Positions 27,375 to 36,702 of a DNA stretch of 64,000 nt are shown here, in pieces. The position numbers were made by a program, and so were the translations under genes. The DNA comes from Betaproteobacteria bacterium (GTDB lineage: Bacteria > Pseudomonadota > Gammaproteobacteria > Burkholderiales > Usitatibacteraceae): the NCBI GenBank assembly GCA_016709665.1, contig JADJMI010000004.1, forward strand, positions 177,599-241,598, in the 5' to 3' direction. The notes beneath the pieces are model-generated. The model had not been told where the DNA came from. It did no database searches and saw only the letters and a program-made list of their open reading frames with translations. How positions within the stretch are numbered: the stretch's first letter is position 1; each line of letters begins with the position of its first letter.

Positions 27375-28412
27375 TCAGCCCGCGAAGCGCCAGGCGAGCC
27401 GCTCGCCCGCGCGCAGCGGCACCACCGATTCGGCGCCGAGGGGATACGACGCCGGCACTTCCCAGGGCGATTTCTCGATCGTGACCGTGCCGCGGTTCTC
27501 CGGGAGGCCGTAGAACGCCGCGCCGAAGCGGCTCGAGAACGCCTCGAGCCTCGCCATCGCGCCCGCGCGCTCGAACACCTCGCAGTAAAGTTCCATCGCC
27601 GCGTGCGCCGTGTACAGGCCCGCCGAGCCGCAGCACGATTCCTTGGCGGCTTGCGAGTGCGGCGCCGTGTCCGTGCCCAGGAAGAACTTCGGGCTGCCCG
27701 ACACCGCCGCCTGCACCAGCGCCAAGCGGTGCGCCTCGCGCTTGAGGACCGGCAGGCAATAGTGATGCGGCCGGATGCCGCCCGCGAAGATCGCGTTGCG
27801 GTTGAGCAGCAGGTGGTGCGCGGTGATGGTCGCCGCCACGTTCGCGGGCGCCTCGGCCACGAACCGCGCCGCCTGGCTCGTCGTGATGTGCTCGAGCACG
27901 ACGCGAAGCCGCGCGTGCCGCTTCACCAGCGGCGCGAGCACGGTCTCGATGAACACCGCCTCGCGATCGAAGATGTCCACCGACGGGTCCGTCACCTCCC
28001 CATGCACCAGCAGGGGGATTCCCGCGTCGGCCATCGCGGCGAACACGGCGTCGCACTTCGCGATGTCCGTCACGCCGGAATCGGAGTTCGTGGTCGCGCC
28101 CGCCGGGTAGTACTTCACCGCCTTCACGTATCCCGAGGCCTTCGCCTTCGCGATCTCGTCGGGCGAGGTCCTGTCCGTGAGGTACAGCGTCATCAACGGC
28201 TCGAACGCCGATCCCGCGGGCAGGGCGGCGAGGATCCGGTCGCGATAGGCGCCCGCCTGTTCCACGGTCACGACCGGCGGCTTGAGGTTCGGCATGACGA
28301 TTGCGCGGCCGAACTGGGCGGCGGTCGCGCCGACGACGCTGCGCATCGCATCGCCATCGCGGAAGTGGACGTGCCAGTCGTCGGGACGGATGAGGGTGAT
28401 CGTGTCGGCCAT
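27375..28412 (-). CDS. pyrC: Dihydroorotase
   Basis: A zinc amidohydrolase that interconverts carbamoyl-aspartate and dihydroorotate in pyrimidine synthesis. 345 residues, class II (E. coli PyrC length 348). His14 and His16 (DWHVHFRDG) bind the metal, the carboxylated lysine is in AVKYYPAGATTNSDSGV, and further ligands are in LVHGEV and LEHITT. The aspartate is in FLGTDTAPH. Start ATG at 28412 lies only about ten bases after a TATAAT box. Confidence 0.97.
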   Translation of the reverse strand: MADTITLIRPDDWHVHFRDGDAMRSVVGATAAQFGRAIVMPNLKPPVVTVEQAGAYRDRILAALPAGSAFEPLMTLYLTDRTSPDEIAKAKASGYVKAVKYYPAGATTNSDSGVTDIAKCDAVFAAMADAGIPLLVHGEVTDPSVDIFDREAVFIETVLAPLVKRHARLRVVLEHITTSQAARFVAEAPANVAATITAHHLLLNRNAIFAGGIRPHHYCLPVLKREAHRLALVQAAVSGSPKFFLGTDTAPHSQAAKESCCGSAGLYTAHAAMELYCEVFERAGAMARLEAFSSRFGAAFYGLPENRGTVTIEKSPWEVPASYPLGAESVVPLRAGERLAWRFAG

Positions 28413-28421
28413 GGTGGTCGA

Positions 28422-28427
28422 ATTATA
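28422..28427 (-). promoter_or_regulatory. pyrC -10 box, almost leaderless
   Basis: A consensus TATAAT on the minus strand ends nine bases before the pyrC ATG. A normal start site six to seven bases downstream would give a leader of only two or three bases. There is no Shine-Dalgarno-like sequence in the gap (TCGACCACC). The -35 is weak. Confidence 0.5.
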
Positions 28428-28486
28428 GCGGTCGTGACGTTGGCGGCTGGCGATGGCCGTGAAGGGATGCTGGCGGGTGCGGAGGA

Positions 28487-28692
28487 GGGAGGCTGGCGGT
28501 TCCGGTCGGTGAAACCTGGGCGCTGCACCCGTGGCTGCTTCTGGCGGGTGCCCGGTCTTTTCGGGCCAGTCAACACACGACAGGCCCGAAAAGACCACCC
28601 GCAACAGGGGTGGGCACGGCTTCGCCTTTCCCCCACCCCAAGGATCGCAGCCGCAGCGCCAAGGTTTCACCGACCGGAACCGCCAGCCTCCC
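28487..28692. repeat. Palindromic repeat family 1, copy A
   Basis: A 206-base element whose 40-base ends are inverted repeats of each other with one mismatch (28487-28526 and 28653-28692; starts GGGAGGCTGGCGGTTCC). Inside is a second long stem: GCGGGTG with GGTCTTTTCGGGCC pairs with GGCCCGAAAAGACC with ACCCGC, capped by GTC-AACACAC-GAC. A core of about 148 bases is almost identical, in inverted orientation, to copy B 190 bases away. It carries no convincing gene: the reading frames through it match no known protein. It lies upstream of pyrC. Confidence 0.85.
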
Positions 28693-28883
28693 CGGAGCGC
28701 CGTGCCTGTGCGGGCAGGTGGTGTGCATTCATCGACGCTCGTGGAACGCGCTCGATGAGCGAACGCTTGGGTAAACGACCGGGCGCCTCCCCGACTGCGC
28801 GGGCCAAGATCCGGGGGACGCGAGACACCGCTATCGGGCAACGATCGCAAAAGGGTCGATGGTGGAAGCGCCACCGTTGCCCA
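28693..28883. other. Non-coding spacer between the two family-1 palindromes
   Basis: 191 bases without a credible gene but with further inverted repeats: TCATCGA/TCGATGA near 28727-28757, GGTGG-AAGCG-CCACC (28861-28875) and GGGCAACG/CGTTGCCC spanning about 28836-28882. The stems suggest a structured region, perhaps a small RNA with the flanking palindromes, but no promoter or terminator is clear. Confidence 0.4.
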
Positions 28884-29093
28884 AAGGGCGAGCGGGGGTA
28901 AGTGCTACCGGATCCTTGGCGCTGCGGCTGCGATCCTTGGGGTGGGAGTGAGGCGAAGCCGTGCCCGCCCCTGTTGCGGGTGGTTTTTTCGGGCCTGACG
29001 TGGGTTGTCTGGCCCGAAAAAACCGGGCACCCGCCAGAAGCAGCCACGGGTGCAGCGCCCAGGATCCGGTAGCACTTACCCCCGCTCGCCCTT
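28884..29093. repeat. Palindromic repeat family 1, copy B
   Basis: A 210-base element, inverted relative to copy A. Its 42-base ends (28884-28925 and 29052-29093; starts AAGGGCGAGCGGGGG) are inverted repeats of each other with one mismatch, but the outer 30 bases are unrelated to those of copy A. Relative to A, the inner stem reads GGTT/AACC in place of GGTC/GACC, and the cap reads GAC/GTC in place of GTC/GAC, so pairing is preserved. The rightmost arm contains the last codons and stop of rsmI (stop at 29076). Confidence 0.85.
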
Positions 29094-29966
29094 CCCTTTC
29101 GCTTTCGCCTTCGCTTTCGAACTCGAATCACCGCCATCGCCCGCCTTGATCGCCAGCGCCGCCTGGTAGAGCTCGCTGCGGTTCACGCCGGTGATCTTCG
29201 ACGCCAGCGCCGCCGCCTGCTTGACCGACAGTTCCTCGAGCAGCACGCCCAGCACCTTGCCGGCATCCATGGCCGGACCGGTCTCGACCGCACGCGCTTC
29301 GATGACGAGCACGAATTCGCCGCGCGATCGGTTCTCGTCGGCGCGCACCCAGTCGACCGCGACGGCGAGCGGCACGCGCGTGATCGTCTCGAAGCGCTTG
29401 GTCAGTTCGCGACACACGACGACGTCGCGATCGCCGAGGGCGGCATGCAGGTCGGCGAGCGTGTCCTCGATGCGATGGGGCGATTCGAAAAGGGCGATGG
29501 CCCAGGGCCCGGCGGCGAGGTCCGCGAGGCGACGCTTGCGATCGGCGCCCTTCGCGGGAAGAAAGCCGGCGAAGACGACCCCCTCGGCCGCGATGCCGCT
29601 CGCCGAAAGCGCGGTGGTGAGCGCGCTGGCACCGGGGACGGGAATGACCGGACAACCGGCCGCGCGGACGCGCTCGACGAGGTGCGAGCCGGGGTCGCTG
29701 ACGGCGGGCGTGCCGGCATCGCTCACGAGCGCGACGGACTTGCCCTCTCCCAGCAGGCGCAGGATCGACTCGCTCGCGGCGCGCTCGTTGTGCTCGCGCA
29801 CGGAGACGAGTTTCGCCCCGATGGCGAAGTGCGCGAGGAGCCCCTGCGTGACGCGCGTGTCCTCCGCGGCGACGACGTCGGCGCCCCGCAGGACCTCGAG
29901 CGCCCGCGCGGTGATGTCGCCGAGATTCCCGATGGGGGTGGCCACCACATATAATCCCGAGGGCAA
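29076..29966 (-). CDS. rsmI: 16S rRNA (cytidine-1402-2'-O)-methyltransferase RsmI
   Basis: Tetrapyrrole-methylase-fold enzyme adding the 2'-O-methyl at C1402, partner of RsmH. LYVVATPIGNLGDIT opens the fold. AEDTRVTQGLL, SDAGTPAVSDPG, PVPGASALTTALSASG and FESPHRIEDTL are conserved. I use the TTG at 29966 (296 residues); an upstream GTG is possible and the true N-terminus is uncertain. The C-terminal 25 residues are a Lys/Ala/Gly tail (SSKAKAKAKGKGERG) absent from E. coli RsmI. The last codons lie inside repeat copy B. It is divergent from the lpoA-like gene. Confidence 0.93.
   Translation of the reverse strand: MPSGLYVVATPIGNLGDITARALEVLRGADVVAAEDTRVTQGLLAHFAIGAKLVSVREHNERAASESILRLLGEGKSVALVSDAGTPAVSDPGSHLVERVRAAGCPVIPVPGASALTTALSASGIAAEGVVFAGFLPAKGADRKRRLADLAAGPWAIALFESPHRIEDTLADLHAALGDRDVVVCRELTKRFETITRVPLAVAVDWVRADENRSRGEFVLVIEARAVETGPAMDAGKVLGVLLEELSVKQAAALASKITGVNRSELYQAALAIKAGDGGDSSSKAKAKAKGKGERG
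29950..29955 (+). promoter_or_regulatory. -10 box of the lpoA-like gene
   Basis: Consensus TATAAT on the plus strand, about 55 bases before the proposed TTG start at 30010 and inside the 5' end of the divergent rsmI gene. A weak -35 (TTCCCG) lies 18 bases upstream. Confidence 0.45.
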
Positions 29967-30009
29967 CGACGCCGCGCGGCCTTCCGCTGCCGGCGAACCG
30001 GAGTTGCTC

Positions 30010-31216
30010 TTGCCTTCCTCCTTCGCGCGCCTCACCGCCGTTCTCCTCGCCGCGCTTGTCGCGGCTGCCCCGGCATTCTCGGCCGACCCGCCCCGCGAGA
30101 CAACTTCGCAGCCCGCCTTCGCGCCGTCGACCGTCGTGACGCCGATGCGCGACGCGCCCCCGGCGCCGCTCCCGCGCGCCGACCAGCCGGCCGCTCCCGG
30201 CGACAAGCCCGCGACGGCGGCGAAGGCACCCATCGCCGAAGGCCCGGCGCCGCACGTCGCGCTCATCCTGCCGACGGCCTCGCCCCAGCTGGGACGCGTG
30301 GCCGATTCCGGTGCGGCTCGGCTTCTTCGCGGCGGCGGAGGTGGCGGGCAAGAACGCCGTGCCCGTCCGCGTGTATTCGACGGCGGACGATGGCGCGGGC
30401 GCGATCGCCGCCTGCCAGAAGGCGCAACTCGACGGCGCGGTGCTCGTGGTCGCCGGCCTCACGCGCGACGGCGCGACGGGCCTCGCGCGCAGCGACTGCC
30501 CGCGCCAGCCGACGCTCGTGCTCAACCAGCCGCAGGATCCGGACCTGCCGGCGCGCATGTTCGCGATTTCCCTCGCGGCCGAGCAGGAAGCCCGCCAGGC
30601 GGCGCTCATGGCGGTGAACGACGGGTGGACGCAGGCCATCGTGATCGCCTCGCCTTCGCCGCTCGCCAGGCGCGTGCAGGAAGCCTTCGAGAAGGAATGG
30701 GGCCGGGCGGCCGGCGAGGTTCGCCGCGTCGCCTTCTCCGGGGTGCCGGACGACGCCCCCGCCATCAAGGAACGGATCGCCTCGCTCAAGGGCGACATGG
30801 TCTTCCTCGCCCTCGACGCGACCGCCACGCGCGCGGTGCGGCCGTACATTTCCGGATCGTTCCCGATCTATGCGACCTCGCTTTCCGTGGACCCGCGAGC
30901 CGAGCCGACTGTCAACGTGGACCTGGAGGGTGTGCGTTATGTGGACATGCCCTGGTTCGTCCAACCCGACCATCCCGCGGTGATGGTCTACCCCCAGCCC
31001 ACCACGTCCATGGCGGTGGAGCAGGAACGGCTCTACGCCCTGGGCATCGATGCGTATCGTCTCGCCCTGCTGCTGCTCAAGCCCGATCCGAAAGGGCTGC
31101 GCCTCGACGGCGTCACGGGCCGCATCACGCTGGGCGCCGACCGCCACTTCTCCCGCACCCTCGTGCCCGCCGGCTTCGACGCCGGGCGCGCGGTCGCCAC
31201 CGGCCCCGCGCCGTGA
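30010..31216 (+). pseudogene. LpoA/LppC-type penicillin-binding-protein activator, frameshifted
   Basis: The periplasmic-binding fold of the LppC/LpoA family, which activates class A PBPs. The TTG at 30010 with GGAG six bases before gives a signal peptide (FARLTAVLLAALVAAAPAFSA). A Pro/Ala linker and the family opening HVALILPTASPQLGRVAD follow. The frame then breaks at about 30309: removing one G from CCGGTGCGG restores VRLGFFAAAEVAGK, and the rest reads intact to the stop at 31216 (VRVYSTADDG, VYPQPTTSMAVEQERLYALG). No lipobox cysteine and no N-terminal TPR domain are seen, unlike E. coli LpoA. It overlaps yraN by four bases, as the E. coli lpoA-yraN order would predict. Confidence 0.75.
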
Positions 31217-31587
31217 CCGCGGCATCCCGCCCTTCCGCCCGGGACATCGGTCTCGCGGCGGAGGAGGCGGCCGCCCGCTTCCTGGAATCCCGCGGGCTCG
31301 CGATCCTCGCGCGCAACTACCGCACGCGCCTGGGCGAGATCGATCTCGTCGCGCGCGACGGCGCGACGCTCGTCTTCGTGGAGGTGCGCAAGCGCTCCTG
31401 GCGTGCCTTTGGCGGCGCGGCGGCGAGCGTCGATGCCCGCAAGCAATCCCGCCTCGTCGCCGCCGCCCGACACTATCTCGCGCGGCTCGGCGCGGAACCT
31501 GCGTGCCGCTTCGATGTCGTTACGTGGGACGGCCATCCGGGCCCGCCCGGCTGGATCCGCGGCGCCTTCGACCTCACCGGGCGCTAG
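31213..31587 (+). CDS. yraN: UPF0102 family protein YraN
   Basis: 124 residues from a GTG whose GTGA overlaps the lpoA-like stop. The endonuclease-like fold shows GLAAEEAAARFLESRGLAIL, NYRTRLGEIDLVARDGATLVFVEVRKRS (the E-D-ExK-like metal core with K replaced by R in EVRKR), and VDARKQSRLVAAARHYL. Function in vivo is unsettled. The order lpoA-yraN-diaA/gmhA-BON lipoprotein matches the yraM-yraN-yraO-yraP cluster of E. coli exactly. Confidence 0.93.
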   Translation: MTAASRPSARDIGLAAEEAAARFLESRGLAILARNYRTRLGEIDLVARDGATLVFVEVRKRSWRAFGGAAASVDARKQSRLVAAARHYLARLGAEPACRFDVVTWDGHPGPPGWIRGAFDLTGR

Positions 31588-31624
31588 AATGACGGCCACC
31601 GCCCGACACCCGACGAACAAGAAC

Positions 31625-32218
31625 ATGGATCTCACCGCACACGTCCGCGCCCATTTCGAGGACGCCATCGCGCTCAAGCGGCAGATGAGCGTCACGATGG
31701 CGCCCGCCCTCGCCCGTGCCGGCGAAGCCCTCGCGCTCGCCTTGCGCGAGGGCCGCAAGGCGCTCGCCTGCGGCAACGGCGGCTCGGCGGCCGATTGCCA
31801 GCACTTCGCGGCCGAGATGGTCGGGCGCTTCGAGCGGGAGCGGCCCAGCCTTCCCGCCATCGCCCTCACCGTCGATTCCTCGGCCCTCACGGCCATCGGC
31901 AACGACTACGGCTTCGACCACGTCTTCTCGCGCCAGGTGCTGGGCCTCGGCAGCCCCGGGGACATCCTCGTCGCCATCTCCACCTCGGGCAACTCGAAGA
32001 ACGTCATCGAGGCCATGAAGGCCGCGAAGTCGAAGGGCCTCGCCATCATCGCCCTCACCGGCCGCGACGGCGGCGCCATGGCGAAGATGCTCGGCCCCGA
32101 AGACCACCACCTGAACGTCGCGCACCCGCGCACCATGCGCGTCCAGGAAGTGCACATCCTCGCGCTGCACGCGCTGTGCGACGTCGTCGACCAAGTCCTA
32201 CACGGAGAAAAAAAATGA
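31625..32218 (+). CDS. SIS-domain protein, DiaA / phosphoheptose isomerase family
   Basis: 197 residues from ATG 31625 (MDLTAHVRAHFEDAIALK). A single SIS domain: LACGNGGSAADCQHFAAEMVGRF, VAISTSGNSKNVIEAM, ALTGRDGGAMA and the C-terminal VQEVHILALHALCDVVDQ. GmhA and DiaA share these motifs. The residues around HFAAEMVGRFERERP fit sedoheptulose-7-phosphate isomerases, while the position (yraO slot, between yraN and a yraP-like gene) fits DiaA, the DnaA-binding initiation factor. I cannot decide between them from sequence. The stop overlaps the next ATG by four bases. Confidence 0.85.
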   Translation: MDLTAHVRAHFEDAIALKRQMSVTMAPALARAGEALALALREGRKALACGNGGSAADCQHFAAEMVGRFERERPSLPAIALTVDSSALTAIGNDYGFDHVFSRQVLGLGSPGDILVAISTSGNSKNVIEAMKAAKSKGLAIIALTGRDGGAMAKMLGPEDHHLNVAHPRTMRVQEVHILALHALCDVVDQVLHGEKK

Positions 32219-32787
32219 AACGCTACCTTCCCGCCCTCGCCATCGCCCTCGCCCTGCCCGCCCTCCAGGGCTGCGTCGGGGTCGCCGTCACCGGCGCCGC
32301 CGCCGGGGTCATGATGATCGACGACCGCCGCACCACCGGCGTGTACGTCGAGGACGAGAACATCGAATGGAAGGCGCTCGCCCTCATCTCGGACCGCTAC
32401 AAGGGCTCGCACGCCAACGCGACGGCCTACAACCAGAAGGTGCTCCTCACCGGCGAGGTTCCGGCCGAAGACGTGAAGAAGGCCATCGAGGACACGGTGA
32501 AGGGCATCCCGAGCGTGCGCGAGGTCGCCAACGAACTCCAGGTCGCCGGCAACTCGTCCCTCACCTCCCGCGGCAACGATTCCATCATCACCTCCAACGT
32601 GAAGGCGCGCATGGTCGGCAACGGCAAGTTCTCGACCAACCACGTGAAGGTGCTCACGGAGGCGGGCACGGTCTACCTGATGGGCCTGGTCACGCAGACG
32701 GAGGGCGACGCCGCCGTCGAGATCGCGCGCTCCACCTCGGGCGTCTCCCGCGTCGTGAAGGTGTTCGAGTACATCCAGCCGAAATAG
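32215..32787 (+). CDS. BON-domain outer-membrane lipoprotein (DolP/YraP family)
   Basis: 190 residues. The ATG at 32215 follows GGAG and an eight-A run and overlaps the upstream stop (ATGA). A lipoprotein signal ends in LQGC (Cys about 20). Two BON domains follow (about 45-112 and 118-190): NATAYNQKVLLTGEVPAEDVKKAIED and STNHVKVLTEAGTVYLMGLVTQTEGD. DolP helps maintain outer-membrane integrity and regulates amidase activators at division. Conserved as the last gene of the lpoA-yraN-diaA-dolP cluster. Confidence 0.9.
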   Translation: MKRYLPALAIALALPALQGCVGVAVTGAAAGVMMIDDRRTTGVYVEDENIEWKALALISDRYKGSHANATAYNQKVLLTGEVPAEDVKKAIEDTVKGIPSVREVANELQVAGNSSLTSRGNDSIITSNVKARMVGNGKFSTNHVKVLTEAGTVYLMGLVTQTEGDAAVEIARSTSGVSRVVKVFEYIQPK

Positions 32788-32890
32788 CGGGCCGGCGCGC
32801 TCTCCGGCACTACTGCAACCGCCGGGCGGCCGACGCAAACGCCCTGCGAAGGCCCGGCGGCGCCAAGTCGGCCGCGACCGCCTGCGCCTT

Positions 32891-32938
32891 GCCGCCGATC
32901 CCCGCGAAGCGGGGTCCCTCGTCGGGTGGCTTGGCGGC
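32891..32938. terminator. Possible bidirectional stem between convergent genes
   Basis: GCCGCC (32891) and GGCGGC (32933) enclose CCCCGC-GAA-GCGGGG (32900-32914) in the 151-base gap between the BON gene and the convergent membrane-protein gene. No T-run is present on either side, so this is a weak terminator candidate. Confidence 0.3.
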
Positions 32939-34177
32939 CTACCGGAACATCGCGTACGCGATGAGGATCGCCGCCACGACGCCCGCGAAGTCGGCGACGA
33001 GGCCGAAGGGGATCGCGTAGCGCGTCTTCGTGATCCCCACGCTGCCGAAGTAGAGCGCCACGATGTAGAACGTGGTGTCCGCCGAGCCCTGGAAGACGCA
33101 GGCCAGGCGCCCGACGAACGAATCCACCCCGTAGGTCTTCATCGCGTCGATCATCATGGCGCGCGAGCCGCTGCCGCTGATGGGCTTCATGAGCGCCGTG
33201 GGCAGCGAGGCGACGAAGTCCGTGTCGACGCCCAGCGCCCCGAAGAACCAGGCGAAGGCCGCGACGACGTACCCCAGCACGCCCGAATTGCGCAGCACCC
33301 CGATGGCCACGAGCATGCCCACGAGATACGGGATGATCATGAGCGCCGTCGTGATGCCGCCCTTCGCCCCCTCGATGAACGCGTCGTAGACGTTGATCTT
33401 CCTCTTCAGGCCCAGCAGCAGCGCGCCGATCACGATCCCGAAGAGCACGAGATTCGAGAACACCTTGGAGAAGACCTCCACCTGCGGCTTCGTGAGCCCC
33501 GTCGTGATGAGCCAGATGAGGCCCGCGATGAAGGCCGTGATGGTCCCGAGCCAGGCGAGCACCACGGGGTGGAGCAGGTCGATCTTCTGCTTCAGGGCGA
33601 CCACCGTCAGGCTCACGAGCGTCGCCGCGTAGGTCGCGATGAGGCAGGGGATGAAGATGTCCGCGGGGTTCGCCGCGCCCAGGATCGCGCGCTGCGCCAT
33701 GATCGACAACGGGATCAGCGTGAGCCCGGAGGTGTGCAGCACGAGGAACATGATCTGCGCGTCGCTCGCTTCCTCCTTCCTCGGGTTGATCGACTGCAGG
33801 CTTTCCATGGCCTTCAGGCCGAAGGGCGTCGCGGCGTTGTCGAGCCCGAGCAGGTTGGCCGAGAAGTTCATGACCATGTGCCCGGTGGCGGGGTGGTCCT
33901 TCGGGACGCCGGGGAAGATGCGCGAGAAGAAGGGCGAGATGAACCGGGCGATGGCGCCGATCGCCCCCGCCTTCTCCGCGATGGCGAGGATGCCCAGCCA
34001 GAAGGTCATCACGCCCGCCAGGGGCAGCGCGATCTCCATGACCGCGATGCGCGCCGAGTCGAACATGCCGTCGACCACGCGCTTGAAGACTTCGGTGTCC
34101 CCGCCGAAGACGAACTGCCCCAGCGCGGCCGCGAAGCCGACGAGGAAGAACGCCGTCCAGAAGTGGGTGAGGGTCAT
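32939..34177 (-). CDS. SpmA/SpmB fusion, nucleoside-recognition (Gate) domain membrane protein
   Basis: 412 residues, about ten membrane helices, with two homologous Gate domains: N-terminal WLGILAIAEKAGAIGAIARFISPFFSRIFP followed by NFSANLLGLDNAATPFGLKAM, and C-terminal GAKGGITTALMIIPYLVGMLVAIGVLRNSG followed by GSADTTFYIVALYFGSVGITKTRYA. These correspond to spore maturation proteins A and B joined in one chain, common in non-sporulating Gram-negatives. The role is unknown, possibly solute transport. No partner in the neighbourhood explains its job. Confidence 0.85.
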   Translation of the reverse strand: MTLTHFWTAFFLVGFAAALGQFVFGGDTEVFKRVVDGMFDSARIAVMEIALPLAGVMTFWLGILAIAEKAGAIGAIARFISPFFSRIFPGVPKDHPATGHMVMNFSANLLGLDNAATPFGLKAMESLQSINPRKEEASDAQIMFLVLHTSGLTLIPLSIMAQRAILGAANPADIFIPCLIATYAATLVSLTVVALKQKIDLLHPVVLAWLGTITAFIAGLIWLITTGLTKPQVEVFSKVFSNLVLFGIVIGALLLGLKRKINVYDAFIEGAKGGITTALMIIPYLVGMLVAIGVLRNSGVLGYVVAAFAWFFGALGVDTDFVASLPTALMKPISGSGSRAMMIDAMKTYGVDSFVGRLACVFQGSADTTFYIVALYFGSVGITKTRYAIPFGLVADFAGVVAAILIAYAMFR

Positions 34178-34214
34178 GCCGGCACCGGCCGCGCGCGGGC
34201 AGCCGCCGCCCGGC

Positions 34215-35795
<1,581 letters not shown>

Positions 35796-35884
35796 CACTT
35801 CCTCCCTGGGAATGCTCGTTGGACGGTGTGCCCACAGTGTAGGGAGGGGGCCAGTCACGCGCCAGCCTTCCCTCCCGCGGCGAA

Positions 35885-35925
35885 TTGACGCTCCCCGCCT
35901 GTGGTATTAAACTGGTCTTATCAGT
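35885..35925 (+). promoter_or_regulatory. nagQ promoter with overlapping GntR-type operator
   Basis: TTGACG (35885-35890) and TAAACT (35908-35913) are exactly 17 bases apart. Overlapping the -10 is ACTGGTCTTATCAGT (35911-35925), an imperfect palindrome of the type bound by HutC-subfamily GlcNAc regulators (NagQ, NagR, DasR boxes contain TGGTCTA-like halves). A related TGGTATTA lies just upstream. NagQ probably represses its own operon and perhaps the divergent binding-protein gene from here. Confidence 0.65.
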
Positions 35926-35961
35926 GTAGCGCACCGAGGCCCCATCCAGAAGCCCCCAGCG

Positions 35962-36702
35962 ATGACCAAAGCGCGCCCCCCCTTCAAGCCGGATGCCGGC
36001 GACCCCACGCCGCTCTACCTGCAGCTCGCCCGCCACCTCGAGGACGCGATCCGCGACGGCCTCTACCGGCCCCACGAGGCGCTGCCCTCCGAGCGGCTCC
36101 TTTCGGAAAGCCTCGAGCTCTCCCGCGTCACCACCCGCAAGGCCATCGACCAGCTCGTGACCCAGGGCCTCGTCGTGCGGCGCCAGGGGTCGGGCAATTA
36201 CATCGCCCCGCGCGTGGAGCAGGCCCTCTCGCGCCTCACCAGCTTTTCCGAGATGCTCGCCCGCCGCGGCTACACGCCCGGCTCGCGCTGGCTCGACCGC
36301 TCCGTGGGCCCGGCCACCCGTGAGGAGGCCCGCCGCCTGGGTCTCGCGCCGGGCACGCGGGTCGCCCGCCTCGAGCGCCTGCGGCTCGCCGACGGCGTCG
36401 TCATGGCGTTCGAGGAAAGCGTGCTGCCCCTGGACGTGCTGCCCGACCCCGCGATGGTGGGCACCTCCCTCTACGAGCACCTCACCCGCGTGGGTCTCGC
36501 TCCCGTGCGCGCCGAGCAGCACATCGCGGCCGAGAACGCGCCCGAGCGCATCGCGAAGCCCATGGGCCTCGCGACGGGCCGGGCGGTGCTGCACATCACG
36601 CGCATCGCGTTCCTCGAAGACGAGCGCGCCATCGAGCTCACGGTGTCGTGGTGCCGCAGCGACTACTACGACTTCGTCGCCGAGATGAGGCGCGACGCGT
36701 GA
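35962..36702 (+). CDS. nagQ: GntR/HutC-family regulator of amino-sugar catabolism
   Basis: 246 residues: winged helix-turn-helix (about 15-80, LYLQLARHLEDAIRDGLY, LPSERLLSESLELSRVTTRKAIDQL, RRQGSGNYIA) followed by a UTRA effector domain (about 95-240). UTRA domains of this class bind phosphorylated sugars such as GlcN-6-P or GlcNAc-6-P. It heads the nagA-nagB-murQ operon and overlaps nagA by four bases, which supports the NagQ assignment. Autoregulation is suggested by the operator over its promoter. Confidence 0.85.
   Translation: MTKARPPFKPDAGDPTPLYLQLARHLEDAIRDGLYRPHEALPSERLLSESLELSRVTTRKAIDQLVTQGLVVRRQGSGNYIAPRVEQALSRLTSFSEMLARRGYTPGSRWLDRSVGPATREEARRLGLAPGTRVARLERLRLADGVVMAFEESVLPLDVLPDPAMVGTSLYEHLTRVGLAPVRAEQHIAAENAPERIAKPMGLATGRAVLHITRIAFLEDERAIELTVSWCRSDYYDFVAEMRRDA

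Noticed and set aside
28487..29093. Integron attC sites or a transposon with terminal inverted repeats
   Set aside because: No integrase or transposase, no target-site duplication visible, and the arm sequences differ between copies, which true transposon ends would not.
28667..29137. A 156-codon minus-strand frame through the palindromes
   Set aside because: It translates the repeat and spacer, with no conserved composition; the symmetric repeat would yield similar peptides in several frames.
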